NCBI RefSeq assembly: GCF_021234875.1
Contig: NZ_JAJQVM010000026.1
Location: 1 to 64,000, forward strand
Direction of reading: 5' to 3'
Source of the DNA: Marinibactrum halimedae
GTDB taxonomy: Bacteria; Pseudomonadota; Gammaproteobacteria; Pseudomonadales; Cellvibrionaceae
Length of the DNA: 64,000 nucleotides
Shown here: positions 9,403-18,373 of the stretch, piece by piece
Layout: each line of letters begins with the position of its first letter
Position numbering within the stretch: the stretch's first letter is position 1
The notes under the pieces: generated by a model
The model's database searches: none
What the model was told of the DNA's origin: nothing
What the model saw: the letters and a program-made list of their open reading frames with translations, nothing else
Position numbers and translations under genes: made by a program

Positions 9403-10446
9403 TTAGAAAACGGAAATTGGAGTCTTGGATTCCTTTCCGGCAATTTCTCGGACTAGCTTTGGAACGAGAAACCCCGGCAGTTCACCCAACAAGGTTTTAT
9501 AGAGTGTCTGAGCCTGTTTTTCAGAAACTTCAAAATGGGCTGCACCGGAAACTCGGTCAAGTAGATGAAGATAATAAGGCATGACACCGGCAGCGAATAA
9601 GGCTTCACTGAGCTCAGATAAGACATCAGCACAATCATTAATGCCTTTTAACAGTACTGTCTGGTTCAACAATGTGATTCCCGCTTGTTGTGCTTTATGC
9701 AGGCGTTTAGCAAGCCGCGTATCCAGTTCATTGGGGTGATTGGTATGAATCACTAATAGTGTCTTAAGCGTTGAGTTCGCTAAAGCTTCAATCAATGGTG
9801 TATCCAGGCGTTCAGGGATGACCACAGGTAGGCGAGTGTGGAATCGAACTCGTTTGATATGGGCAATGGTTTCGATGTCGTTGAGCATGTTAATAAGGGC
9901 GCGGTTGCCGATACTGAGTGGGTCTCCTCCGCTGAAGATCACCTCATTAACTTGGGGGTGTTGCTGAAGATAATGCAGCATTTTTGACCAGTGATTACCC
10001 TGAGAACGATTGTCTTCGTAGGGAAAATGGCGCCGAAAACAATAACGGCAATGGATGGCGCATTGGCTCGAAGTGACGATGAGTACACGGGAGCGATACT
10101 TGTGAATCAGGCCAGGTACGGGGTTGCTTTCGCTTTCTTCTAGTGGATCATAGGTGAATCCTGGGATGGCATCCTGTTCTTGATGAATAGGTAGCACTTG
10201 TTTCAGGAGAGGGTCGTTCAAATCTCCCTTCTTCATTTTCTCAATAAACGGGCGTGGTACTTTCAGCGGGAAGTCTTTTGCAGAGGCGAGTGCCCCTTGG
10301 AGCGCTTCTTCTGGTAATTCCAGTAGCGTGATGAGTTCTCTCGGGTCTGTAATCAAAGTTTGTAATGCTTCTTGCCAGCGACGATCTATCACCGTTGATG
10401 TTTCTGTTTCCGTTTGTAGGGAGGTGGCGATGGTATGGGTGCTCAT
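9403..10446 (-). CDS. epmB: EF-P (R)-beta-lysine pathway lysine 2,3-aminomutase
   Basis: A radical SAM, PLP-dependent enzyme that converts (S)-alpha-lysine to (R)-beta-lysine, which EpmA then attaches to EF-P. The CX3CX2C cluster motif reads CAIHCRYC, with Cys129, 133 and 136 counted from the ATG at 10446. FRRHFPY follows and SGGDPL binds SAM. I chose the start at 10446 because it gives 347 aa, near the 342 aa of E. coli YjeK. The frame is open 20 codons further (ATG 10506), but that extension is unlike the family. efp is divergent and epmA lies just beyond, so the whole modification pathway is in 3 kb. Confidence 0.95.
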   Translation of the reverse strand: MSTHTIATSLQTETETSTVIDRRWQEALQTLITDPRELITLLELPEEALQGALASAKDFPLKVPRPFIEKMKKGDLNDPLLKQVLPIHQEQDAIPGFTYDPLEESESNPVPGLIHKYRSRVLIVTSSQCAIHCRYCFRRHFPYEDNRSQGNHWSKMLHYLQQHPQVNEVIFSGGDPLSIGNRALINMLNDIETIAHIKRVRFHTRLPVVIPERLDTPLIEALANSTLKTLLVIHTNHPNELDTRLAKRLHKAQQAGITLLNQTVLLKGINDCADVLSELSEALFAAGVMPYYLHLLDRVSGAAHFEVSEKQAQTLYKTLLGELPGFLVPKLVREIAGKESKTPISVF

Positions 10447-10635
10447 GGTCTTAGCAGTTCTGAGAGAAGAAATTTTGATCGACGAGGTGTTGAGGTTGGT
10501 GGTCATCGGATTTTGAATGAATTCTACGGAGATAAATGTGCATGCAGTCGTGATTTATGTCGAGATTGTCTGGCGTAAAGTGTAACAGTGAAAGTAGATA
10601 TGTTGAATTTTCGATATAGGAATCGTCCCATAAGT

Positions 10636-10664
10636 TATGGCTTGGGCCATGAATTCGGTATAAT
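10636..10664 (+). promoter_or_regulatory. candidate sigma-70 promoter of efp
   Basis: A perfect TATAAT -10 box lies at 10659-10664, about 95 bases before the efp start. The -35 at 16-18-bp spacing (TATGGC/TTATGG, ~10635-10641) is weak. It is the best promoter match in the divergent epmB-efp gap. Confidence 0.5.
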
Positions 10665-10762
10665 CCGCCGTTAGATCGTCGCAAGGTGGGGGTGTAGCCC
10701 AGCCTTGATCGATATCGCAGATTGACTGCGACTATTTCTGATTGAGTAAATGAGATTACGAT

Positions 10763-11332
10763 ATGGCTAGCTTTTCAACGAATGATTTTCGGGGTGGATT
10801 AAAAGTAATGTTGGATGGAGATCCTTGCTCCATTCTGGAAAACGAATACGTTAAGCCGGGTAAAGGCCAGGCCTTTAACCGGGTGAAATTGCGTAACCTG
10901 GCAACTGGCCGTGTGTTAGAGCGTACTTTCAAGTCTGGTGACTCTTTGGAAGGTGCGGATGTGATGGATCAAGAAATGGAATACCTCTACAACGATGGTG
11001 AGTTCTGGCATTTCATGGATCCTGCCAGCTATGAACAACACGCCGCTGATGCCAAAGCGGTTGGTGATGCACACAAGTGGCTGAAAGAGCAAGATGTATG
11101 CACGGTGACTTTGTACAACGGTTCGCCACTTGCTATTGCCCCGCCTAACCATGTTGAGTTGGAAATTGTGGAAACCGACCCTGGTTTGAAGGGCGATACC
11201 GCACAAGGCGGTAACAAGCCGGCGACCTTATCCACAGGCGCTGTGGTGAAGGTGCCTTTATTTATGTCTGTCGGTGAAGTGATTCGTGTTGATACTCGTA
11301 CCGGTGAATATTTGGGTCGTGCCAACAAGTAG
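10763..11332 (+). CDS. efp: translation elongation factor P
   Basis: EF-P binds between the P and E sites of ribosomes stalled at polyproline stretches and speeds peptide bond formation. The 189-aa protein has the three beta-barrel layout, with the loop [10 protein letters not shown] carrying Lys34, the site of beta-lysylation by Epm[13 protein letters not shown] and the C-terminal [13 protein letters not shown] are family hallmarks. It lies between epmB and epmA. A stretch of ten prolines within 13 residues in the protein at 37050 is one likely client in this window. The last 17 bases, including part of the stop codon, are duplicated in tandem downstream. Confidence 0.98.
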   Translation: MASFSTNDFRGGLKVMLDGDPCSILENEYVKPGKGQAFNRVKLRNLATGRVLERTFKSGDSLEGADVMDQEMEYLYNDGEFWHFMDPASYEQHAADAKAVGDAHKWLKEQDVCTVTLYNGSPLAIAPPNHVELEIVETDPGLKGDTAQGGNKPATLSTGAVVKVPLFMSVGEVIRVDTRTGEYLGRANK

Positions 11333-11348
11333 GTCGTGCTAACAAGTA
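11315..11348 (+). repeat. 17-bp tandem duplication of the efp 3' end
   Basis: GGTCGTGCCAACAAGTA (11315-11331) is followed at once by GGTCGTGCTAACAAGTA (11332-11348), one mismatch. The first copy encodes the last efp codons and runs into the stop. The second is noncoding. Confidence 0.9.
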
Positions 11349-11411
11349 AGTAGCATCACAGACACAGTTTGATTGAGTACAGTGTGTTTGATTGAGTATG
11401 TTCTAGTAATG

Positions 11412-11446
11412 AAAACGCCGATAGAACTTTTTCTATCGGCGTTTTT
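11412..11446 (+). terminator. rho-independent terminator after efp
   Basis: AAAACGCCGATAG (11412-11424) pairs with CTATCGGCGTTTT, with an 8-base loop and a run of six T. It separates efp from epmA, so epmA probably has its own promoter or depends on readthrough. Confidence 0.92.
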
Positions 11447-11495
11447 TATGGTACGAGTGTTTGTAAATTTTTATGCTTTTTGATGGTGTAGGTTG

Positions 11496-12470
11496 ATGTC
11501 GAAGACTTCTTCTTTCTCGGCGTGGGCACCCAGCGCAACGCTAGACACTTTAAAAGCTCGCGCGTTATTGATGCGTGAGTTGCGTGGTTTCTTTTTTGAT
11601 CGAGACGTTTTGGAAGTGGATGTACCGTTATTAAGCCGAGCAACGGTCACCGACCCAAATATCGAATCGATTCAGGCCATATGTAATCAAGAACCCGTTT
11701 TCTTGCAAACTTCTCCAGAATTCTTTCTTAAGCGTTTGTTATCCGCAGGCGTAGGCTCACTGTATTATCTGGGTAAAGCATTTCGCGACGGAGAGGCTGG
11801 TCGACGACATAACCCTGAATTCACTATGTTGGAATGGTACCGGGTGGGGTGGACGGCAGAAGAATTGATGAATGAAGTGGCAGCGCTCTTGCGAGTGGTA
11901 TTAGGAGCAATGCCGGTGACCACTAAGCGTTATGGTCAAGTGTTTTTGGAAGCGCTAGGGGTGAATCCACACGAGCAAGATTCGATTCGTCTCTTGGCAT
12001 CCTTAAAAGCTGTGGCAAAGGAAAAGCTCTCAGTCAGTTTCGATGATAATGACCCAAATGTGTGGATGGAATTACTCTTTAGCCATTGCATTGAACCGAA
12101 TTTAAAGGGTATCACCTTAATTTATGATTTCCCGGCGTCTCAGGCGGCATTGGCGAAAATCGATCGTAATGACCATGGTGAGCCGGTGGCGTGCCGATTT
12201 GAAGCCTATGTTGATGGCATTGAGTTAGCCAATGGGTACTGGGAGCTGACGGATTCACAAGAGCAAGCACGGCGTTTTGAGAAAGATTTGCACAGGCGAC
12301 AATCCACAGGTGCATATTTACCTCCTGTGGATAAGCACTTGTTGCATGCACTGCAAGCCGGAATGCCTGAATGTGCAGGTGTGGCGCTAGGTGTTGATCG
12401 ACTTCTGATGCTGAAGCGGGGGGTGAAAAATATTGCGGACGTTGTGGCGTTTGATTTCTCCCGCTGTTAA
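11496..12470 (+). CDS. epmA: EF-P--(R)-beta-lysine ligase
   Basis: EpmA (PoxA/GenX/YjeA) is a truncated class II lysyl-tRNA synthetase paralogue. It activates (R)-beta-lysine with ATP and ligates it to Lys34 of EF-P. The 324-aa protein lacks the anticodon-binding domain. Motif 2 (FRDGEAGRRHNPEFTMLEW) and motif 3 (GVALGVDRLLML) are intact. I start at the ATG at 11496, preceded by GTAGGT; a TTG one codon earlier is open but unnecessary. It lies just after efp and beyond epmB. Confidence 0.95.
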   Translation: MSKTSSFSAWAPSATLDTLKARALLMRELRGFFFDRDVLEVDVPLLSRATVTDPNIESIQAICNQEPVFLQTSPEFFLKRLLSAGVGSLYYLGKAFRDGEAGRRHNPEFTMLEWYRVGWTAEELMNEVAALLRVVLGAMPVTTKRYGQVFLEALGVNPHEQDSIRLLASLKAVAKEKLSVSFDDNDPNVWMELLFSHCIEPNLKGITLIYDFPASQAALAKIDRNDHGEPVACRFEAYVDGIELANGYWELTDSQEQARRFEKDLHRRQSTGAYLPPVDKHLLHALQAGMPECAGVALGVDRLLMLKRGVKNIADVVAFDFSRC

Positions 12471-12524
12471 AACGCATTCTTAAAAACGCCGTTAAAAAAG
12501 AGTAAAGGTGCTTGAAGGACTTAT

Positions 12525-13133
12525 CTATATGGGCCGCTTGAATTTTTTTCGGGCGGCGTCGACTTTTTCTCGAATTACACATCCTTCAACGTGATCGTTA
12601 ATCATCCCCATGGCCTGTAAAAAGGAATACACGGTGGTGGGGCCAACAAATTTCCAACCTTTCTTTTTGAGTGTTTTCGAAATCAGTGCCGAGGTAGGAG
12701 ATTGCGATAGCGATTGGGGCTCTGGTATTTCAGCGGGATCAGGTTCATGACGCCAAAAGAAAGTGGCTAATGAGCCTTCTTCCTCGATTAATTCTTGTGC
12801 GCGTTGGGCGTTGTTAATCACAGCTTCAATTTTTCCACGATGCCGAACAATACCAGCATTACTCAGTAACCTTTCAACGTGTTTATCGGTGTACTTTGCC
12901 ATTTTGTTAAAATCAAAATGATCAAAGGCGGCCCGAAAATTGTCTCGTTTATCTAAAATGGTGCGCCAGCTTAGTCCCGATTGAAAGCTTTCTAGGCACA
13001 GCTTTTCAAACAAGCGTTGATCATCATCAACGGGAAAACCCCATTCATTATCGTGATAGTCAAGAAAATTGGGGGCGCCCCCACACCATTGGCATCGAGG
13101 TTTATTATCTGGGCCTATAAAATATTCAGTCAT
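12525..13133 (-). CDS. tag: DNA-3-methyladenine glycosylase I
   Basis: Tag removes 3-methyladenine from alkylated DNA as the first step of base excision repair. The 202-aa product starts at the ATG at 13133, with GAGAG a few bases upstream, rather than 20 codons earlier. Family features are CQWCGG followed by LDYHDNEWG near the N-terminus (zinc Cys and His), CLESFQSGLSW (catalytic pocket), GIVRHRGKIEAVI, KFVGPTTVYSFLQAMG and NDHVEGC with the C-terminal zinc ligands. Convergent with epmA, 54 bp apart, with no obvious terminator between them. Confidence 0.95.
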   Translation of the reverse strand: MTEYFIGPDNKPRCQWCGGAPNFLDYHDNEWGFPVDDDQRLFEKLCLESFQSGLSWRTILDKRDNFRAAFDHFDFNKMAKYTDKHVERLLSNAGIVRHRGKIEAVINNAQRAQELIEEEGSLATFFWRHEPDPAEIPEPQSLSQSPTSALISKTLKKKGWKFVGPTTVYSFLQAMGMINDHVEGCVIREKVDAARKKFKRPI

Positions 13134-13234
13134 TGAGTATCTCTCAATATCGTTTCCATTTATGCTTTTTGTATTGGTATCCCGAATGCACAATGTAAGC
13201 GAAACACTGCAAAGTTAACAATGGTTTCAAAAAA

Positions 13235-14725
13235 ATGGCATCTCGAATTTTCACCTCCCCTGTTTTTTCTTCCAGTGCGGCATTAACGGCCAGTGCAGCA
13301 TCAATCAATTATCGTCGAATACTTTTGATTCGAGCGTTGTTGATTGTGACGTTGTCATTGCTGTTAGGGGCGGCCATTTTATGGTTGAAAGAGCCATTGC
13401 CGTATTTGACAATATTATTGTGTTTGATATTACTGACTGGTGTGAGCGTCGGTTCGATTTGGCGGTTTTATTGGCGTAGGCCGATTCACGATGGGGATAT
13501 TCTCTTTCAATTATTAATTGATGTAATTCTACTGAGTGCGATTTTGTACTGTTCCGGTGGGGTGAGTAATCCTCTTGTTTCTTACTTCCTTGTACCTATT
13601 TGTATTGCCGCAGCGACATTGCGCTGGGCGTATACATGGGTAGTTGCGGGTATCTCCATTCTTAGTTATTCATTCTTGCTCTTTTTTTATGTACCAGTGG
13701 TGGCGCTTAATCCTCATGGAATACCTCATGGTGCTCTTCAACATAATACCGAGGGTCATATTGGTCAGCATCATCAGCATGCACAGAGTGAAATCTCACC
13801 GGCTGTAAGGGAAGACGGAGAGGTAATGAGTCAGGAGGTAATGAGTCATAGCGTAGTGATGGATAACTCCTCAATGGCGCTCAATGCTCACTTAGTTGGA
13901 ATGTGGTTGAATTTTGCACTGAGCGCACTGTTAATTACCTATTTTGTTGTTCCTATGGCTCGCTCTATTCGTCAACAGGCGGAAACTATTAATGAACTTC
14001 GGGAAGCGGATTTGAGGCAGGAGCAGGTTCTGGCTGTCGCAACTTTAGCAGCGGGTACAGCGCATCATTTAGGTACGCCTTTGTCTACTATTAAAACATT
14101 AGTCAGTAACGCTCTGATTCGGCTCGCAGAGGATCAATCTGGTAAGGCTGATGAGCAAACTCGTCCAGCATCAAACGTATCAGGTAAATTAAGTAAAGAT
14201 TTACAGACAATTCAACAGCAAGTTTATGCCTGTCAGTCCACGTTAAAGCATTTGGTACAACAAGCCGAGCAGCCAAGTTTGAATAGCCCGCCTACCGTTG
14301 CTCTCTACGATTTTTGTGATGAATTGATTGAGCAGTGGTTAGTGATTCGCCCGGATGTGGAGGCGGATGTGCGTTTACCGACACACAGCCTTAATCCACA
14401 GGTCGACTGGCACAATACATTGCGTTTAGCCTTAATGAATTTATTCAATAACAGTGCAGATGCCTCTCCTACGGAGGTAGAGATAATGTTTGACTGGGGG
14501 GAGCACGAGTTTCGTGTGGATATTTTGGATCGTGGCCCAGGCGTTGATGATCGAGTCAAAGCCAATCTGGGTAAAGTCCCTGTATCGACTAAAGACAGCG
14601 GTTTGGGAATCGGTATGATGATTTCACAATCAACGATTTCACGTCACTCTGGGAAAGTCATGTTATTTGAGCGCTCTGGAGGAGGGACGCATACACAGGT
14701 TATATTGCCTATCCGTAATCCGTGA
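13235..14725 (+). CDS. regB: RegB/PrrB/RoxS-type redox sensor histidine kinase
   Basis: An inner-membrane kinase that senses respiratory/quinone redox state and phosphorylates RegA. It has about six membrane segments (residues ~30-240), with the quinone-site motif GGVSNPL (108-114). The H-box is AHHLGTPLSTI with phospho-acceptor His277. The conserved redox cysteine is probably Cys333 (YACQSTL). The N-box (LMNLFNNSADASP) and G-boxes are present. Oddly, the loop between the last two membrane segments is long (~155-220) and His-rich at 161-182 (HGIPHG, then HIGQHHQH). Such a stretch could bind metal. regA follows 47 bp downstream. The 496-aa length exceeds typical RegB because of this loop and the N-terminus. 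Confidence 0.9.
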   Translation: MASRIFTSPVFSSSAALTASAASINYRRILLIRALLIVTLSLLLGAAILWLKEPLPYLTILLCLILLTGVSVGSIWRFYWRRPIHDGDILFQLLIDVILLSAILYCSGGVSNPLVSYFLVPICIAAATLRWAYTWVVAGISILSYSFLLFFYVPVVALNPHGIPHGALQHNTEGHIGQHHQHAQSEISPAVREDGEVMSQEVMSHSVVMDNSSMALNAHLVGMWLNFALSALLITYFVVPMARSIRQQAETINELREADLRQEQVLAVATLAAGTAHHLGTPLSTIKTLVSNALIRLAEDQSGKADEQTRPASNVSGKLSKDLQTIQQQVYACQSTLKHLVQQAEQPSLNSPPTVALYDFCDELIEQWLVIRPDVEADVRLPTHSLNPQVDWHNTLRLALMNLFNNSADASPTEVEIMFDWGEHEFRVDILDRGPGVDDRVKANLGKVPVSTKDSGLGIGMMISQSTISRHSGKVMLFERSGGGTHTQVILPIRNP

Positions 14726-14772
14726 AAACGTTTTCTAGTACCGAGAACACCACAAATCGACAGAGAATAACA

Positions 14773-15315
14773 ATGAGTGCCATATTATTGGTGGATGATG
14801 ATGTGATTTTTCTAGAGGCGATGGCACGGGCGCTCGCTGCGTTGGGTTACGACCCTATTATCGCCGAAGATGAGCCCACTGCCTTGGCCACACTCGCGGG
14901 TGCTCAAGAGCGAGGCATTTCGGTCACAAAAGCCGTGGTGGATTTGCGCTTGGCGGCGTCATCGGGCTTGCATTTGATACCACAACTTAAGGGAATTACA
15001 CCTCAGCTGGATATTATTTTGTTAACGGGGTATTCGAGTATTGCCACTGCCGTAGAGGCAATCAAGCTTGGAGCGAAGGACTATTTGTGTAAACCCGCAG
15101 ACGCGCACGATGTGATTGCCGCGTTCAAAAAAGGTGGGGCTAACCCCAATATTGATATCCCCGTCTCACCACCGTCCGTTAATCGCCTTGAGTGGGAGCA
15201 TATTCAGAAAGTATTAACTGAGCATGAGGGTAATATTTCTGCTACCGCTCGAGCGCTGGGTATGCATCGCAGAACCTTGCAGAGAAAACTTCAAAAGCGA
15301 CCTGTAAAGAGTTAA
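14773..15315 (+). CDS. regA: RegA/PrrA/RoxR-type response regulator
   Basis: 180 aa, with start ATG at 14773 after AGAGAA; upstream in-frame GTG at 14722 overlaps the kinase and is less likely. The receiver domain has LLVDDDV, the phospho-acceptor in VVDLRLA, LTGYSS and LCKPAD. The C-terminal Fis-type helix-turn-helix (NISATARALGMHRRTLQRKL) is the invariant DNA-binding region of the RegA family. In relatives it controls terminal oxidases and energy metabolism genes. It is co-transcribed with regB. Confidence 0.93.
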   Translation: MSAILLVDDDVIFLEAMARALAALGYDPIIAEDEPTALATLAGAQERGISVTKAVVDLRLAASSGLHLIPQLKGITPQLDIILLTGYSSIATAVEAIKLGAKDYLCKPADAHDVIAAFKKGGANPNIDIPVSPPSVNRLEWEHIQKVLTEHEGNISATARALGMHRRTLQRKLQKRPVKS

Positions 15316-15794
15316 AACACGACAATAATTGAGTCATAATTCAATACAGTTTGCTTGCTTATTTTCAACGGGTGTTCATTTTTTATAAGAGCACCAGTAT
15401 TAAGAGTGCCAATAATAAGAGTGCCATAAGCGGTTGGAATATCAAAAATTATTTGAGTACCGCAAAGTGGGGCAGAAGCTTGACGGCAGAATGTTTGCTG
15501 GTCGGCGTGGTATGCTTCACAGTCCTTTATGTCGAAAATTGCGGTTAATAGACCTGCTTGCTACATTCAGCTTTGGACGACAGTTTTTGATCAATGTGAC
15601 TTGTGGTCAGCAAGCTTGTAATTAGGTTTTGTGGTAGTTGGATTTTATAGTCAGGTTAGTGATTAGAGTGGCAGTAGTGGTTAGCGCTAATTAACATAAC
15701 GCATAAAATCGTAGCGAAAAGCGAACTTTTAGGGGCATAAATAAACTATATCCACGCCTGTTTTAAACTTTCATGATATCGGCGATAAATAGCT
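15316..15794. other. intergenic region, no gene seen
   Basis: 479 bases between regA and the MORN-repeat gene. A short direct repeat (TAAGAGTGCCAATAA / TAAGAGTGCCATAAG, ~15400-15430) stands out. The open frames at 15351-15548 and 15434-15625 overlap each other in different frames and match nothing I know. No terminator or promoter could be assigned firmly. Confidence 0.55.
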
Positions 15795-17357
15795 ATGGCG
15801 CAACCTGTGAACAAGGAAACACCTGAAACCTTAGGCCACGACTTACCGTTTACGATTTTAAAAGCCACGGTGAGCGGAAACTGCGTACGCATCATATTGG
15901 ATCATATGCTGGATTTGGATATGAAACCCAATCCAGAAGACTTCTCGGTGGCGCTTCCTATTTCTGAATACCCGGAGCACGGTGCTTTAGAGCCAGCAGC
16001 ATTAGATATCCAAATTCAGCCAGAAAAACACCCCAATCGTGCAGCGATTGTTTTGGTTATGGATGAGGCAATCCCGCCTGTGACCGAAGTAGAGCTTCAC
16101 TATCATCCTCAGCAATGGTTAATGTGGTCGGTGACGATTGATGAGCCACTTGAAGCATTTGTCTTAGCGGTTCCTGTCGATTTTGTAGAAAGCGCCGGTG
16201 GGAATAATGTCAGTAATAAACTGATTCACAGTTTAAAGCAGCAGTCCCCAGAGGCGACTCCAGTTAAGCAAGAGGTGGTTCCTCTTGAGCCGGAAGTTCG
16301 ACGTATCACCCCAACCACTTTAGACATTAGTCTCAATAAAGATTTGATTCAACACCAAGGGGTTTCAGTCAATGATTTTCGTGCAGAGGCTGAAGATTAT
16401 TGGTTAACGGTAGTCGGTGCGGCCTTGTATCAACCGGCACCGACGGAGCCTCATCAAATTCGGCTGCAATTGCGTGAAGAGTTGACCGAGGGCGAGACGA
16501 TTCGTATCGCCTTTAAAGCCAAACGTTACCCAATTACCACCCTTGATGGCACTAACATTACCAACTTTGAAGTCACTACCAAGGTGCTGTTTGAAAAAGT
16601 CGATAAAAAATCGAATAAAGATGAAATTGAGGAAGCTCCTGAAAATCCGTGGGCCAATTTTGGTTTAGCGATTGATTCTGATATCGACGAAAGTACTCTT
16701 AAGTATAAAATTTTAAATGCGCTTGGGTTGGTCAAAGAAGAGGTCTCGGACGAAGACGAGTCACGCAAAGTGTTGGCTCCGGCATTCACATGGCAATTGA
16801 AAGCCGCTTTTGCCAGCATTGGTGTGTTTACAGTTTGGATCGTTGCGGCTTTATTGAATTTGGTGGTGTGGTTACCAGCCGAATTGGATGAGGAATCGGC
16901 TTTGGGTAACATGAGTGCAGCACCGGTGAGTATGGCCAAGCCAAGCGCTAATACGAGTGCCGCAGCGAATAGTTCTCAGGGTAGCAATGACAATATGGCT
17001 GCCGCTGCACAGAGCAATAAATGTAATTTGAAGTTTGCCAGTGGTAACAGTTACCAAGGTGAATGTAACGCCAAAAGTCGTCCTCATGGTAAAGGTACGT
17101 ATAAATGGACTTCAGGCAGTATCTATGTCGGCTATTTTGATAATGGCGCTCGTTCTGGTAAGGGACGAATGGATTACAGTTCTGGTTCTCGTTATGACGG
17201 AGAATGGAAAGCCGATAAGAAAAATGGTCAGGGATCTTATTGGAATGCTACCGGTGATCGTTTTGTCGGTGAATTTAAAGCTGGGAAAATGACCGCAAAC
17301 GGTACTTGCTTTAAAGTGGATGGCACTAGCCACCAAGGGTTTTGTAAGCAAAACTGA
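15795..17357 (+). CDS. single-pass membrane protein with C-terminal MORN repeats
   Basis: 520 aa without a signal peptide. Residues ~1-330 contain two beta-rich modules (about 15-130 and 175-275) that might be Swm-like, at low confidence. An acidic linker leads to one membrane segment (~337-361, AAFASIGVFTVWIVAALLNLVVW), then a Ser/Ala/Asn-rich spacer and about four MORN repeats (~413-505, GKGTYKWTSGSIYVGYF, then GEWKADKKNGQGSYW). MORN repeats often bind membranes or organise protein assemblies. By topology the N-part should be cytoplasmic and the repeats periplasmic, but this is inferred. Function unknown. Two Cys pairs flank and close the MORN region. Confidence 0.7.
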   Translation: MAQPVNKETPETLGHDLPFTILKATVSGNCVRIILDHMLDLDMKPNPEDFSVALPISEYPEHGALEPAALDIQIQPEKHPNRAAIVLVMDEAIPPVTEVELHYHPQQWLMWSVTIDEPLEAFVLAVPVDFVESAGGNNVSNKLIHSLKQQSPEATPVKQEVVPLEPEVRRITPTTLDISLNKDLIQHQGVSVNDFRAEAEDYWLTVVGAALYQPAPTEPHQIRLQLREELTEGETIRIAFKAKRYPITTLDGTNITNFEVTTKVLFEKVDKKSNKDEIEEAPENPWANFGLAIDSDIDESTLKYKILNALGLVKEEVSDEDESRKVLAPAFTWQLKAAFASIGVFTVWIVAALLNLVVWLPAELDEESALGNMSAAPVSMAKPSANTSAAANSSQGSNDNMAAAAQSNKCNLKFASGNSYQGECNAKSRPHGKGTYKWTSGSIYVGYFDNGARSGKGRMDYSSGSRYDGEWKADKKNGQGSYWNATGDRFVGEFKAGKMTANGTCFKVDGTSHQGFCKQN

Positions 17358-17447
17358 TTGTTGTTAAAACTGACCTTGTTGTTAAAACCCCCGATTTGTT
17401 GCTTTTAATGCCTGACATTAAAAGTAAGGGTGCTTAGGAGCTGTCCA

Positions 17448-18329
17448 TTGATTGAAAAATTGACTCCCCACCGTTTTTCTTTCACTGCCATGGCCAGCCC
17501 TTGTGCCTTGCATCTTTATTCCTCATCTCAAGAGTACGCTAAATCCGTCGCGGATAAAGTTATAGAAGAAATCCGTCGCTTCGAAAAAAAATATTCCCGT
17601 TATCAGCCCGATAGTGTTGTAACCAAGATAAATGAATCGGCGGGAAAACAGGCCATTACCGTTGATGTAGAAACCGCTGCATTGTTGAATTACGCGAATG
17701 TTACCTGGGCAGAGAGTGACGGATTATTTGATATTACTTCTGGGTGCTTGCGTCGTATCTGGAATTTCAAAGAAAAAATCATCCCAAGCCAAGAGATCAT
17801 TGAGCAAACCTTAGCCAATATTGGGTGGGAACACATTCAGTGGAGTGGCTCTGAATTGTATTTACCCATTGTTGGAATGGAGCTGGATTTCGGTGGTTTT
17901 GGAAAAGAATATGCCGCCGATATTGCAGGGTCGTTGTGTCGAAAGGCAGGGATTGAGCATGGCTTAATTGATTTGGGAGGCGACCTTGTTGCCATTGGTC
18001 CACACCCCGATGGCTCAGCATGGAAAGTGGGTATCCGCAATCCGAATCAACCCGGCCAAGCCGCAACCATAGTGGAGTTGTATCAAGGTGGGCTGGCAAC
18101 GAGTGGCGATTACGAAAGAGGTTTTTCGTTAAATGGGCGCTACTACAGTCATATTCTTAACCCTAAAACCGGTTGGCCAGTCGAAGGTTTTGCCAGTGTC
18201 ACCGTGATTGCCGATCAGGCATTAATTGCTGGAACGGCCACAACAGTAGCGATGTTAAAAGGTATTGAAAAAGGTAAAGCCTGGTTGGAAGAATTAAAGG
18301 TTAAACACTTATGTATTGAGCGACGATGA
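17448..18329 (+). CDS. apbE: ApbE-family FAD:protein FMN transferase
   Basis: Members transfer FMN from FAD to Thr/Ser of target proteins such as NqrB/NqrC and RnfD/RnfG. I start at the TTG at 17448 because AGGAG lies seven bases before it; an upstream GTG would put that ribosome site inside the gene. Visible motifs are LDFGGFGKEYAAD, GLIDLGGDLVAIG, SHILNPKTGWPV and the C-terminal Asp-type metal-site region IAGTATTVAML. No signal peptide or lipobox is visible, unlike classic periplasmic ApbE, so it may act in the cytoplasm. At 293 aa it is somewhat short. No target gene is visible in the window. Confidence 0.88.
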   Translation: MIEKLTPHRFSFTAMASPCALHLYSSSQEYAKSVADKVIEEIRRFEKKYSRYQPDSVVTKINESAGKQAITVDVETAALLNYANVTWAESDGLFDITSGCLRRIWNFKEKIIPSQEIIEQTLANIGWEHIQWSGSELYLPIVGMELDFGGFGKEYAADIAGSLCRKAGIEHGLIDLGGDLVAIGPHPDGSAWKVGIRNPNQPGQAATIVELYQGGLATSGDYERGFSLNGRYYSHILNPKTGWPVEGFASVTVIADQALIAGTATTVAMLKGIEKGKAWLEELKVKHLCIERR

Positions 18330-18373
18330 TTGATCTTCCCTGATCAACAACGCTGCTTTATTTTTGAGGCTTT

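Noticed and set aside
15351-15625. Two overlapping short open frames after regA
   Set aside because: They overlap in different frames and contain the short repeat; neither has a credible start.
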